Source of the DNA: Pseudocalidococcus azoricus BACA0444
GTDB lineage: Bacteria; Cyanobacteriota; Cyanobacteriia; Thermosynechococcales; Thermosynechococcaceae
Direction: 5' to 3'
DNA: 64,000 nt
NCBI RefSeq assembly: GCF_031729055.1
Contig: NZ_JAVMIP010000001.1
Location: 432,427 to 496,426 of the forward strand
This document shows, piece by piece, positions 18,046 to 26,177 of this stretch. The position numbers were made by a program, and so were the translations under genes. The notes beneath the pieces are model-generated. The model did no database searches. It was not told the DNA's origin and saw only the letters and a list, made by a program, of their open reading frames with translations. Positions within the stretch are counted from its first letter, which is position 1; each line of letters begins with the position of its first letter.

Positions 18046-18416
18046 TACCCGGCTCCCCTCAATAATTGCTTGATTGTGCCAATTAATTCCTTCGGCTGAA
18101 AGGGCTTGACAATATAGGCATCTGCTCCCTGTTTCATGCCCCAATACTTATCAAAGTCCTCACCTTTGGAGCTACAGATAATGACTGGAACGTTCTGGGT
18201 ACTCGGATCTGACTTAATTTCCCGACAAACCTCATAGCCATTTTTACGAGGCATGACAATATCGAGAACAACAATATCGGGTTGCAGAGCCTTGACCTGT
18301 TCCAGTGCTTCTACGCCATCAGTAGCCAACGCAACGATCATCCCCGACTTAGCCAGAAGCTCACTGATCATTTCCCGTTGGGGCGCACTGTCTTCAACAA
18401 CTAACACGTTACTCAT
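18045..18416 (-). CDS. pilH: single-domain response regulator (PilH type)
   Basis: A 123-residue stand-alone receiver. Key residues are the acidic pair in VVEDSAPQREM, acceptor Asp in VVLDIVMPRKNGYEV, the Ser/Thr switch in VIICSSKG and Lys in YIVKPF. Being the first gene of the pil chemotaxis cluster, it is a CheY-like output or phosphate sink for PilL. The PatA-type PilG regulator that usually precedes pilH in cyanobacterial tax operons is not upstream here; 400 bp without a gene follow. Confidence 0.85.
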   Translation of the reverse strand: MSNVLVVEDSAPQREMISELLAKSGMIVALATDGVEALEQVKALQPDIVVLDIVMPRKNGYEVCREIKSDPSTQNVPVIICSSKGEDFDKYWGMKQGADAYIVKPFQPKELIGTIKQLLRGAG

Positions 18417-18819
18417 GGAGATGACTCATGGCATTGCCACTGGAAGGGTGAATGATGATGTTGATACTATCCTGAGCAATAACTTACCATACAAAATTTA
18501 CTAGGGTTTAGGGTGTTTTCTGGGGACAAATATCCAACTGTCTGTCAGGGGCTAGGGAGAAACCCTAATTGGGGATTAGTTTTATTCCGTTTAACTAGGG
18601 CTATGCTATGGACTCATCATCCCACCCTGCTCCCCGAAAAATCTCCATCAAGATTGCCGATCTCGCTCAGATGGAAGGATACGTCAGCTCTAAGTCAGGA
18701 GCGAGGAAATTCCTAGCTCAAACAAAAACCTAGGGATAAGCTGAAATGCCTCTAGTCTCCCTAGGTTCTTGCTGCTGAGTAGATATTAAGGATAGGTTAG
18801 AAAAACAGGAAACTAAAAC
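18417..18819. other. 403-bp gap: pil operon promoter region and cysH terminator
   Basis: This gap lies between the 5' end of pilH and the 3' end of cysH. It contains a strong minus-strand intrinsic terminator for cysH (separate entry). The remainder should carry the pil operon promoter, but I could not identify convincing -35/-10 elements. No small gene or RNA was recognised. Confidence 0.4.
18718..18767 (-). terminator. intrinsic terminator of cysH
   Basis: On the minus strand a perfect 9-bp stem (AACCTAGGG / CCCTAGGTT, arms at 18759-18767 and 18727-18735, 23-nt loop) is followed by TTTGTTTG. It lies 53-102 bp past the cysH stop and is correctly oriented to end cysH transcription before the pil operon. 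Confidence 0.65.
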
Positions 18820-19536
18820 TTAAATATGAATTCCACATTCAGTTTTGCCTAGTCCCCGCCAACGCCCGGCCCGCTCATCTTCGCCCTCACCCACCGGAGT
18901 TGTCAGGGGTTCGTCGCCAATACTGGCATAGCCTTGATCGTGGAGTGGGTTATACATCATTCCATGCTCTGCCACGTAGATCCATGATTGTTTGCGTGTC
19001 CAGGCCGCCAAGGGGTTAATTTTATAGCGGCCCAGCTTATCTAGTTCCACATAGGGCATTTCGGCCCGGGTTACGGCCTGATCGCGACGGCGGCCAGTAA
19101 TCCAAGCCGTTGTCCCCAGCTCTAATAACCCCCGCTCTAAGGGTTCAATTTTGGTCAGATGATGAAACTTGGCCACATCGGTATCCCAGAGGGATTCACC
19201 AAATTTTTGGGCAAATTCCGTCCGATCATTGACTCCCCGAATTTGATAAACCTGTAGGTCTAGCTTGTAGTGAGACTCTGCTTTTTTAACGAGCTCTAGG
19301 GTTTCGGGGAAATGATGGAGGGTTTCTAGGAATAGAACCGGGATTGGAGCGGCGGGCTGGAGTTGGCGATAGAGCAGATCTGTAATCACCAAGTCATCGA
19401 CATTAAAGGCACTTGTTTGTACCAGTCCGGTGGGAAATTGGGCGAGGGCCCAGGCCAAAATTTGAGCCGGATGCTGACCATCTAGCTCTTGGTTAACTTG
19501 GTCTAGATCGATGGAGGGGCTGAGGACTGCGGTCAT
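18820..19536 (-). CDS. cysH: phosphoadenylyl-sulfate (PAPS) reductase
   Basis: This 238-residue enzyme reduces PAPS to sulfite with thioredoxin in assimilatory sulfate reduction. Seen: the PP-loop-like N-terminal fold (QTSAFNVDDLVITDLLY), the ITGRRRDQAVTRAEMP substrate segment, and the C-terminal catalytic Cys234 in ECGIHI. The paired cysteines that bind a 4Fe-4S cluster in APS reductases are absent; the corresponding place reads AKFHHLTKIEPL. It is therefore the PAPS-specific, cluster-free type. It stands alone, with its own terminator downstream. Confidence 0.93.
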   Translation of the reverse strand: MTAVLSPSIDLDQVNQELDGQHPAQILAWALAQFPTGLVQTSAFNVDDLVITDLLYRQLQPAAPIPVLFLETLHHFPETLELVKKAESHYKLDLQVYQIRGVNDRTEFAQKFGESLWDTDVAKFHHLTKIEPLERGLLELGTTAWITGRRRDQAVTRAEMPYVELDKLGRYKINPLAAWTRKQSWIYVAEHGMMYNPLHDQGYASIGDEPLTTPVGEGEDERAGRWRGLGKTECGIHI

Positions 19537-19616
19537 GGCTTAATCTTCTACTGTAACAAAGTGGAACAACCGAAATGTTCTGGCGGAAAATCCGTTTTAA
19601 ACCTGTATTGTCAATC

Positions 19617-19919
19617 TTAAAACAGCGCGCCCCCCCGCGAGAACGAACTGAGAAGTTGGACAAGAAATTGCAGCAGAAAGAAAGCAATGATGGGGGAAAA
19701 GTCCAGGCCACCGATGGGGGGGATTAAATTACGAAAAACATTTAAATAGGGGTCAGTTAATTGAGCCAGGATTGAAAAGACCGGATTCCCCCAGTCCACA
19801 TTTGGAAACCAAGTTAAAAGGACGCGGATTAGCAGGATAATTAAGTAAATTTGGAGAAAATTACTCAATGCGGTGAGAACTAAGGGGACAACAGAGGCAT
19901 CATTCATAAATTCATTCAC
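19617..19919 (-). CDS. YggT/YlmG (Ycf19) family membrane protein
   Basis: A 100-residue protein with two hydrophobic helices (LTALSNFLQIYLIILLIRVL and FSPIIAFFLLQFLVQLL) separated by the family signature RVLLTWFPNVDWGNPVFSIL, then TDPYLNVFRNLIPPIGGLDF. YlmG proteins of cyanobacteria and plastids are linked to nucleoid and membrane distribution and to photosynthetic complex assembly. A SepF-like gene, a frequent partner of ylmG in bacteria, lies about 3.7 kb away at 23.6 kb, not in the same operon. Confidence 0.88.
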   Translation of the reverse strand: MNEFMNDASVVPLVLTALSNFLQIYLIILLIRVLLTWFPNVDWGNPVFSILAQLTDPYLNVFRNLIPPIGGLDFSPIIAFFLLQFLVQLLSSFSRGGALF

Positions 19920-19994
19920 AGATAACGGAACTCCCTAGGGCTAATCAGCAAAATTGAGTGATGGTAGCGAATTTGTCTCCAACGGGGGACTGGT

Positions 19995-20282
19995 CTAAAG
20001 GTTGCTGGATTCTGAAACGGTACTGAGGCGTTGTTGCAGATCATCCACAGCGTCGTTGAGTTGTGCAATTTTAGCTTCTAGTCCCTGACGGGCTGACTCC
20101 ATTGCGATTTCATCGTTCATCCCTAAGGGTAAACGTCCCCCTGATGGCGATCTATTGGGCGGCCCTGCTTCTAACTCAGCGAGTTTGTTGGTTAAAAAAA
20201 CAGCGGTAAAGGCACCAACAATGCTTCCAAATACTGCCCCAGCAATAAACCCACTCCCAAAGCGGTCACTGCGATTTTCCAT
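19995..20282 (-). CDS. small membrane-anchored hypothetical protein
   Basis: A 95-residue protein with one N-terminal hydrophobic glycine-rich helix (SGFIAGAVFGSIVGAFTAVF), a Gly/Pro-rich linker and a C-terminal amphipathic helix likely to form a coiled coil (GLEAKIAQLNDAVDDLQQRL). The pattern is like that of YtxH-type small proteins common in cyanobacteria. No function is assigned. It lies between upp and ylmG on the same strand and could be cotranscribed with ylmG (75-bp gap). Confidence 0.6.
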   Translation of the reverse strand: MENRSDRFGSGFIAGAVFGSIVGAFTAVFLTNKLAELEAGPPNRSPSGGRLPLGMNDEIAMESARQGLEAKIAQLNDAVDDLQQRLSTVSESSNL

Positions 20283-20325
20283 ATCTGCCTGCTACCATGT
20301 CCTTTCTCACTCTAACGGATCTGGT

Positions 20326-20976
20326 TCAAGTCCCAAAACTCCGATCCCCTGCATCTCCCAGGCCGGGGACAATAAACCCCTGCTCATTAAGTTCTGGATC
20401 AATGGTAGCGGTATAAACCTGGACGGCTGGGAAATTCGTACTCAACTTTTGCAAGGCAGGGGGGGCCGCAACAATCGAAATAATTCGGACTAGGCTGGGG
20501 TCTATGCCCCGTTGGGTTAATTCGGTCATAGTCGTCATAATTGAGCCGCCCGTGGCCAGCATCGGTTCACTAATCAGCAGGCGTGTCCCGGGTTCAAACT
20601 GGTCTGGAAATTTATTTAGATAGCAGGTTGGTTCTAGGGTGGCTTCATTCCGAACAATGCCGATGTGATAGGTCTTAGCCAGGGGAATCACGCTCTCGAC
20701 CCCGCCCAACAAGGCTAATCCTGCCCGCAAAATCGGCACCACCACCAAGGGGGCCTGGGCATCAATCACTTTTGCCGGACAGGTCGCCAAGGGGGTTTTC
20801 ACAGTGGTATCTAGGGTTGGTAACCACTCCCGCGCCGCCTCATAGGTTAACCAGCGACCTAGCTCTGTCATGGCAGTCCGAAACAAGGCAGTGGGAGTTC
20901 CGGCATCTCGAGCTACGGCTAACCAATGTTGGATGAGCGGATGGGGAGGTACATAGACTCGCAACTGTAACGCCAT
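20326..20976 (-). CDS. upp: uracil phosphoribosyltransferase
   Basis: Pyrimidine salvage: uracil plus PRPP gives UMP. The protein is 216 aa from ATG 20976, the length usual for the family. Motifs are VVVPILRAGLALL (uracil/PRPP pocket), EPMLATGGSIMTTM (PRPP-binding loop) and the C-terminal PGLGDAGDRSFGT. An in-frame ATG at 21039 would add 21 residues with no family resemblance, so the shorter start is preferred. Confidence 0.92.
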   Translation of the reverse strand: MALQLRVYVPPHPLIQHWLAVARDAGTPTALFRTAMTELGRWLTYEAAREWLPTLDTTVKTPLATCPAKVIDAQAPLVVVPILRAGLALLGGVESVIPLAKTYHIGIVRNEATLEPTCYLNKFPDQFEPGTRLLISEPMLATGGSIMTTMTELTQRGIDPSLVRIISIVAAPPALQKLSTNFPAVQVYTATIDPELNEQGFIVPGLGDAGDRSFGT

Positions 20977-21403
20977 ATCACCAGAGACTCCAAGGCTTTG
21001 GCTATCATACCCCGTTAGCCGTCTCGGAAATTTTTGCAAAACAGTTGCGATTCTTTCTCAATTAATTTATAGTAATTTTTAGTGTTCTCCTCTCTTGAGG
21101 AATCGGCAGGTGGGGTCAGTCGTTGGTGGCAGGCCCCATTTTTTTGCGATTATGATCTTTGAGATCTCTATTATGGCAGGGGTCATTCACTGAATGTTGC
21201 TGCATGGGAATCCTATCTTTTGCCAGCCCTAGAGATCAGCTGCTCCAATCCAGTGGAAGTAATTCTTAACTACTTAGGAATTAGACTCAATTAATAGGTT
21301 AACTGCCTCCCCTGACATCGGCCCCGCCAAACTCTGTAGTTGTCTCAGCTTCGGGCAAAGATGGACTAATTATTAAGACTTGTTGCAATCTCTGGAGAAA
21401 GTT

Positions 21404-21421
21404 GTTACATTGATTTACAAG
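21404..21421 (+). promoter_or_regulatory. HLR1 element (RpaB-type binding site) upstream of hli
   Basis: The sequence GTTACATT-GA-TTTACAAG matches the HLR1 direct repeat (G/T)TTACA(T/A)(T/A)-NN-(G/T)TTACA(T/A)(T/A) at every position but the last. It ends 30 bp before the hli start codon. HLR1 sites are bound by the response regulator RpaB and control high-light genes in cyanobacteria. A third half-site-like GTTTACGT follows at 21430-21437. Because it is so close to the start codon, binding would most simply repress in low light. The 410-bp gap around it (21040-21451) shows no other gene. Confidence 0.7.
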
Positions 21422-21451
21422 TTCATCGGGTTTACGTCAGGAGTCAAAACT

Positions 21452-21625
21452 ATGACAGACGCTACTAAGGTTGCCAAGACAGAAGACCGGAATGCTTGGG
21501 TATTTGGCTTTACCCCCCAGGCCGAAATTTGGAATGGTCGTTTGGCCATGATTGGATTTGTTGCTGCCCTTGTGACTGAATTACTCACCAAACAAGGTGT
21601 TCTGCATTTCTGGGGTTTACTGTAA
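21452..21625 (+). CDS. high-light-inducible protein (one-helix Hlip/SCP)
   Basis: A 57-residue single-helix thylakoid protein of the chlorophyll a/b-binding superfamily. It carries the motif EIWNGRLAMIGF with the chlorophyll-binding Glu, Asn and Arg, then a hydrophobic helix (VAALVTELLTKQGVLHFWGLL). It protects photosystem assembly and binds pigments under light stress. Start: ATG 21452 with AGGAG about 8-9 bp upstream. An upstream in-frame ATG at 21380 would translate straight through the HLR1 element and is unlikely. Regulated by the HLR1 site just upstream and ended by a strong terminator. Confidence 0.93.
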   Translation: MTDATKVAKTEDRNAWVFGFTPQAEIWNGRLAMIGFVAALVTELLTKQGVLHFWGLL

Positions 21626-21686
21626 TTCCCTAGATTCTCCTTTGTGTTTCGTGTAAGCACAATTCTCAGCGGTCAAAGTGTAGTCA

Positions 21687-21715
21687 GGGGTCTAAGTTTT
21701 AGGCCTCTTTTTTTT
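21687..21715 (+). terminator. intrinsic terminator of hli
   Basis: A 9-bp stem GGGGTCTAA / TTAGGCCTC (two G-U pairs, 3-nt loop) is followed by eight Ts, 61 bp after the hli stop. It faces the convergent gene that ends at 21725. Confidence 0.8.
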
Positions 21716-21724
21716 GTCGTTTTT

Positions 21725-23263
21725 TTAAGGCTGGGGTTGGCGATTGGAATCCGTCAGGGCTTTTTGAAGTTCCGCTTGGGTTTTCGGCATCCAGGCCAGT
21801 CCCCGTAATTTGCGTAACATTTCCATGGCCTCTTGGCGCGATTGCCCGGAATTTGCCTCATATCGTTGCCAAAAATCTTCCCACCAACCCGGTGGTTCTT
21901 GTTTGGGGCCTTGATATTCCGTTGGCCGGCCGGTGCTCCCATCCACCACTAAACTGCCGACAAAATCCGCATCCTGATAAACTCGGCTGATTTGGGCATT
22001 GATTTGGCGCATATCCTCTGGTGAGACCATGCCATTACTAGTGGCTTTATAAAACTGCACCGTGACGCGGATCGGGAAACGGGGGTCGCGCTCAATCGGG
22101 AGGTTATCAATTTCTGTATAAGGCCCTTCCACCCGCCCATGGCCAATCACCGCCGCTTCCACATTAGAACCACCTCGACTTGCCGATTCCATCATCGGAG
22201 CAGCACTGGGAAGGGCTTGGTTCAGGCTGAAGTCGCGCCGAGGCTGGGGCTTTTGTTTAAGGGGGACTTGGATCAACATCACCATATTGAGTCCACTGCT
22301 CTCGGCCTGCTCGGAAGTGAGGGGAATTGAACTGGTGGGAGCGTCCGGGTTAGAGCCAAAATCACTGGCCCGTTGTCCGGTTAGGCTGGCCCGGGAGCCA
22401 TTTTTGTTAAAGAACAGCCGTTGTCCCCAGGTGCGCCCGGCCGCAAAACCATCCCGTTTGTTGTCAATAATTGTGGCACTGGTTCCTTCTCGAGTCACAA
22501 GGATGGCTAAAACAGCCGGATTTTTTTCATAGGATTGATAGTTAAATAGCACGGGGTTAAATTCGGCTTTACCACCAGCGGGAATGGGCAGAAAACAGGC
22601 CTGGGCACTGACAAGTACATGGGTATCTCTGGGGGCAAGGAGGGATTTGGTGCGGCCTTTCCAAGAGTTAGAGGTGTGGAGATAGTTGCGGAAATTGCCC
22701 AGAAATTCTTTCAGGGTGACGCGTTTGAGGGGGTGACCTTTTTCATTGCCGACCCGGATATAAAATCGCTCCAGGGGCACATCCCCGGTTTTGTCAGTAA
22801 AGTTGGGATAGCGAATCACGGGCATGAGGCTCAGTTCATAGGCTTTGGTTTGGGGATTGAACTGCTGCATTTGAATCGTCATGTCGCTGATGTTGGGGCC
22901 AACGGCTGAGTTTTGATAGCGGCCCGTATCTTCCCAGGTGATGTTGAGAATATTCAGACCATACTGTTGGGACAAACGAATCGCTTCGGCATTGTTCAGC
23001 ATGGCCTGGGTGCGTTCAATAGTGGTGCGGTATTGCTGATACTGATCCAGAGTTATGGCCATCGTTGAAGGCTCTGTTTCTGATTTGGGTTCCGTGGGAC
23101 TGTTGCCCGTGGGATTAACCAGGCCCCAAGGTTCGGCGGCAATGGCTGGACTGAGGACAGAAGCATTAGGGCTATTCGCCGCCCATTGGTCAGAAACTTT
23201 GAGGGCAATGAGGGAAAGTGTCCAGAGACCCACCAAACTAGCGGGCAAAAGTAAACGGGTCAT
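21725..23263 (-). CDS. exported hypothetical protein (cyanobacterial, about 510 aa)
   Basis: The 512-residue protein starts with a signal peptide (TRLLLPASLVGLWTLSLIAL), so it is probably exported or lumenal. No catalytic motif is recognised. Segments that look conserved include SQQYGLNILNITWEDTGR, ERFYIRVGNEKG and SAQACFLPIPAGGKAEFNP, then VLAILVTREGTSATIIDNKR. The C-terminus is helical (DFWQRYEANSGQSRQEAMEM). It is convergent with hli and shares no obvious operon; the 300-bp gap upstream carries nothing else that I can identify. Confidence 0.6.
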   Translation of the reverse strand: MTRLLLPASLVGLWTLSLIALKVSDQWAANSPNASVLSPAIAAEPWGLVNPTGNSPTEPKSETEPSTMAITLDQYQQYRTTIERTQAMLNNAEAIRLSQQYGLNILNITWEDTGRYQNSAVGPNISDMTIQMQQFNPQTKAYELSLMPVIRYPNFTDKTGDVPLERFYIRVGNEKGHPLKRVTLKEFLGNFRNYLHTSNSWKGRTKSLLAPRDTHVLVSAQACFLPIPAGGKAEFNPVLFNYQSYEKNPAVLAILVTREGTSATIIDNKRDGFAAGRTWGQRLFFNKNGSRASLTGQRASDFGSNPDAPTSSIPLTSEQAESSGLNMVMLIQVPLKQKPQPRRDFSLNQALPSAAPMMESASRGGSNVEAAVIGHGRVEGPYTEIDNLPIERDPRFPIRVTVQFYKATSNGMVSPEDMRQINAQISRVYQDADFVGSLVVDGSTGRPTEYQGPKQEPPGWWEDFWQRYEANSGQSRQEAMEMLRKLRGLAWMPKTQAELQKALTDSNRQPQP

Positions 23264-23570
23264 TGGGATGCCTCCTAGGGTGATTGAATAGCCCGATAGA
23301 CAGTTGGTAAGCCTGCCCTTGTTCTTGGGATTAGGGTTTAATGGAGTTCTGAATCTTAGATTAGGGGAGGATCAAGAAAGGTGCTGCTGAGTTGCAGTTT
23401 TGGTAACGTAAGTTTCCGTTGATCATCGCAAACATGGCTGAAATTAAGACAGATGCTTTAGACTAGGACATTAACTACATTTGTGAACTTTAATTTATGA
23501 ATTTTGCGGTGAGATTCGCCAAATGTAAGGATGATAACTATGTTTGCAACGCCTGAGGGGGCTTGACTCC

Positions 23571-23909
23571 ATGAATGATGTTCTCTCTTTATCTCGTGGT
23601 TTGAGTGGTTTGAATAGTGGCTATGAAGTTGTGATTGTCAAACCGCGGGCCTTGAGCGACACAACCCTAATTGTCCAGGCCTTGCGTGCGGATAAAGCGG
23701 TAATCCTTAACTTAGAAGATTTAGAAATTAGTGAAGCCCAACGGATTTCTGATTTTGCCGCCGGGAGTACCTATGCCATTAACGGCCATCAAACCCGCCT
23801 CGGCGAAGCGGTGTTTCTATTTACCCCCAATGTGATTGCCATTCAAACCCCCAACTCCCAAACAGCAACTCCGGCAACTGGTGCGCCAGCCCCCCAACCG
23901 GTCAGTTAG
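23571..23909 (+). CDS. SepF-like cell division protein, short form
   Basis: SepF polymerises beneath the membrane and anchors FtsZ. The core domain is visible: YEVVIVKPRALSDTTLIVQA, KAVILNLEDLEISEAQRISD, FAAGSTYAINGHQTRLGE, then VFLFTPNVIAI. From ATG 23571 (GAGGGG ten bases upstream) it is only 112 aa. The N-terminal membrane-targeting amphipathic helix of typical SepF is missing, and no upstream frame supplies it. An upstream TTG at 23544 adds only nine unlikely residues. It may be a paralogue of the main SepF/Cdv2. A good terminator follows at 24027. Confidence 0.75.
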   Translation: MNDVLSLSRGLSGLNSGYEVVIVKPRALSDTTLIVQALRADKAVILNLEDLEISEAQRISDFAAGSTYAINGHQTRLGEAVFLFTPNVIAIQTPNSQTATPATGAPAPQPVS

Positions 23910-24026
23910 TTAGCTCAAGTTCTCCGGCCCCTCCCCTATCATCAAACTCTGAACCGAAATCATCACTGGTGAGGGACATCAGAGATTATTTATTTCATGC
24001 CAACCTGTTTGTCCGGCTGAGTTACC

Positions 24027-24063
24027 CCTGACAGGTTGTCACCCATCTTGTCAGGATTTTTTT
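24027..24063 (+). terminator. intrinsic terminator after the sepF-like gene
   Basis: A perfect 7-bp stem CCTGACA / TGTCAGG (15-nt loop) is followed by A then seven Ts. It lies 118 bp after the stop codon and before ycf66. Confidence 0.7.
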
Positions 24064-24143
24064 GGCGAAAGAGCGAGAAACGGGGCCTGAATCGCTAACA
24101 TGGAAATGGTTCCGGCCAATGCGAGTGATTTGAGGAAAAGCGC

Positions 24144-25043
24144 GTGGGGATCCCAGTTCCAATGTTTTACCCAGTTATCGGCCAAATTGTAAATGTGGGC
24201 CTGGGGCCAGCCGGGATTTTGGGCATTGGCCTGGCCGTGGGGGGAGCCGTTTTATATTTCTTGCGCTCTGTCCGCCCGGAGTTAGCCCGTGACCATGACA
24301 TTTTCTTTGCGGCGGTCTGTTTACTCTGTGGTGGTATCCTCTTTTTCCAAGGCTGGCGACTGGATCCAATTCTCTTTTTTGGCCAGGTACTCTTGACGGG
24401 GTCTGCTGTTTTCTTTGCCATTGAGAGTATTCGCCTCCGCCGGATTGCTACGGAACAGGCCCGCCGGAATACTCCCGTTGTGGATGAAGATCGTCCCGTC
24501 AGTCGCACCTATACCTATCGGGCCGAGCTAGAAGAATTAGAACCCTATGAGGAAGATTTGCCCCCAGTCCGGCGGATTCGAGGCAGTCGGGATGTGAGTC
24601 GGGAGCGTTATGAAGATGCTTGGGAGGATGATGTAACCCCAGCAGGCCGTTTACCCTCTCGGCGTGGCAACTCTCCTGAACCTCCAGAACGACCGATTCG
24701 GCCAGAGCGTCCGCCAACTCGCCCTACCCGGCCCGCCAATCGCCGCCCCAGTCGCCCCGCGGTTGAGGATGATGCTCCATCTGATGCTTATCGGGAACCC
24801 CCAGCCCCCTCTCGCTATGAGGATACGCCCCCTGCCCGTCCCCGCCCGGCTGCCAGTCGCCCCAGTTCTGCTCCGGAAACCTCAGAACCCCGCAGTCGCA
24901 AAGTTGGCCCCCGCCGCCGCCCCCGTCCTCGTCCTGAATTAAACGATGATCAACCCATTGACACGGACTACCAGCCCTTGGATCGGCCCAGTTACTCCGC
25001 CGATTCTGGGGATTTAGACAACTCCGGCAACTTTGATCGCTAG
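24144..25043 (+). CDS. ycf66: Ycf66 family protein
   Basis: A 299-residue membrane protein of cyanobacteria and some plastids, of unknown function. The conserved N-terminal domain (about 100 aa) has three hydrophobic helices: GLGPAGILGIGLAVGGAVLY, then FLRSVRPELARDHDIFFAAV, then LFFQGWRLDPILFFGQ. The remaining 190 residues are a disordered Arg/Pro-rich tail (RPIRPERPPTRPTRPANRRP) with mixed charge. The start is GTG 24144, with GAGGAAAA seven bases upstream; the ATG at 24162 has no ribosome site. The tail is much longer than the plastid version. Confidence 0.88.
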   Translation: MGIPVPMFYPVIGQIVNVGLGPAGILGIGLAVGGAVLYFLRSVRPELARDHDIFFAAVCLLCGGILFFQGWRLDPILFFGQVLLTGSAVFFAIESIRLRRIATEQARRNTPVVDEDRPVSRTYTYRAELEELEPYEEDLPPVRRIRGSRDVSRERYEDAWEDDVTPAGRLPSRRGNSPEPPERPIRPERPPTRPTRPANRRPSRPAVEDDAPSDAYREPPAPSRYEDTPPARPRPAASRPSSAPETSEPRSRKVGPRRRPRPRPELNDDQPIDTDYQPLDRPSYSADSGDLDNSGNFDR

Positions 25044-25059
25044 GAAGAAAGACCTGCCT

Positions 25060-26118
25060 TTAGACTGCGCCCCGTTCTAAGGCCAGTTGGACAAGCTGAT
25101 GGACAAGATCGGGAAATGCCAGGCCAGTCTTCTCCCAAAGTTGCGGATACATACTTAAGGCGGTAAAACCAGGTAGGGTATTCACTTCATTGATCAAAAT
25201 TTCCCCTGTTTTTTCCACATAAAAAAAGTCCAAGCGGGCGAGTCCAGCGGCCCCAATGGCATTAAAGGCTGTGATGGACATGGCTTGAATTTTTTCGATA
25301 ACCTCGGTGGGTAAATCAGCGGGAATGATTAAATTGGCGCGCCCATCGGTATATTTGGTTTCGTAATCGTAAAATTCGCTGGTGTAGGTAATTTCGCCAA
25401 TCACCGAGGCCTGGGGGCGATCATTCCCTAGAACCGCACATTCAACTTCCCGGGCAACCACTCCAGCCTCAACAATAATCCGGGTGTCGTAACTGGCAGC
25501 GTTGTCGAGGGCGGTGGTGAGTTGGTCGCGAGTTTTAACTTTAGCAATCCCCACAGAGGAGCCAAGATTAGCTGGTTTGACAAAGCAGGGATAACCAAGA
25601 GTTGACTCAATGTGATCGCAAAGATGGCTATAGACACAGGGGTCTGACCAGATTTGACTCCGATTGACTGGCAGATAGGCGACTTGTTCCAGGCCAGCGG
25701 CGGCAAAGACGGCTTTCATCAAAATTTTATCCATCCCCACCGCAGAGGCGGCCACCCCAGAACCAACCCAAGGCTTTTGCACCAGTTTGAACAGGCCTTG
25801 CACCGTGCCGTCTTCCCCATTGGGGCCGTGGAGGATCGGAAACCAAACATCTACCTCGCTGGCCTGGGGGGGGAAATTCCAAAAATTGGGAGGAGGGGTT
25901 TCGCTGGGAGGGTGGGGTTGACCTGTTTTGAGAATTGAAGCCGCAATCTCCGCGCCCAACCAGGCCCCGTTTTTGTCAATGTAGAAGGGAATTAACTCAT
26001 ACCTGTCGGGATTGGCTGGGGTGGTGAGTCCTTTGGCAATGGCCTGGGCAGAGATAATCGAAACCTCATGTTCTCCAGAGCGACCCCCAAAGACTAATCC
26101 CACCTTAATCCGACTCAT
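25060..26118 (-). CDS. ddl: D-alanine--D-alanine ligase
   Basis: This ATP-grasp enzyme joins two D-Ala for peptidoglycan precursors. The protein is 352 aa, the usual length. Motifs: N-terminal [16 protein letters not shown], the ATP-grasp core [16 protein letters not shown], the EVECAVLGN segment, and [19 protein letters not shown] at the metal/product site. It is convergent with ycf66, with only 16 bp between, and is probably monocistronic. Confidence 0.95.
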   Translation of the reverse strand: MSRIKVGLVFGGRSGEHEVSIISAQAIAKGLTTPANPDRYELIPFYIDKNGAWLGAEIAASILKTGQPHPPSETPPPNFWNFPPQASEVDVWFPILHGPNGEDGTVQGLFKLVQKPWVGSGVAASAVGMDKILMKAVFAAAGLEQVAYLPVNRSQIWSDPCVYSHLCDHIESTLGYPCFVKPANLGSSVGIAKVKTRDQLTTALDNAASYDTRIIVEAGVVAREVECAVLGNDRPQASVIGEITYTSEFYDYETKYTDGRANLIIPADLPTEVIEKIQAMSITAFNAIGAAGLARLDFFYVEKTGEILINEVNTLPGFTALSMYPQLWEKTGLAFPDLVHQLVQLALERGAV

Positions 26119-26177
26119 GCCCTGATCCTATGTTTGGTTTTAACTCAGCTTAGTACAAGTCATGGCCGGGTGGAGAC

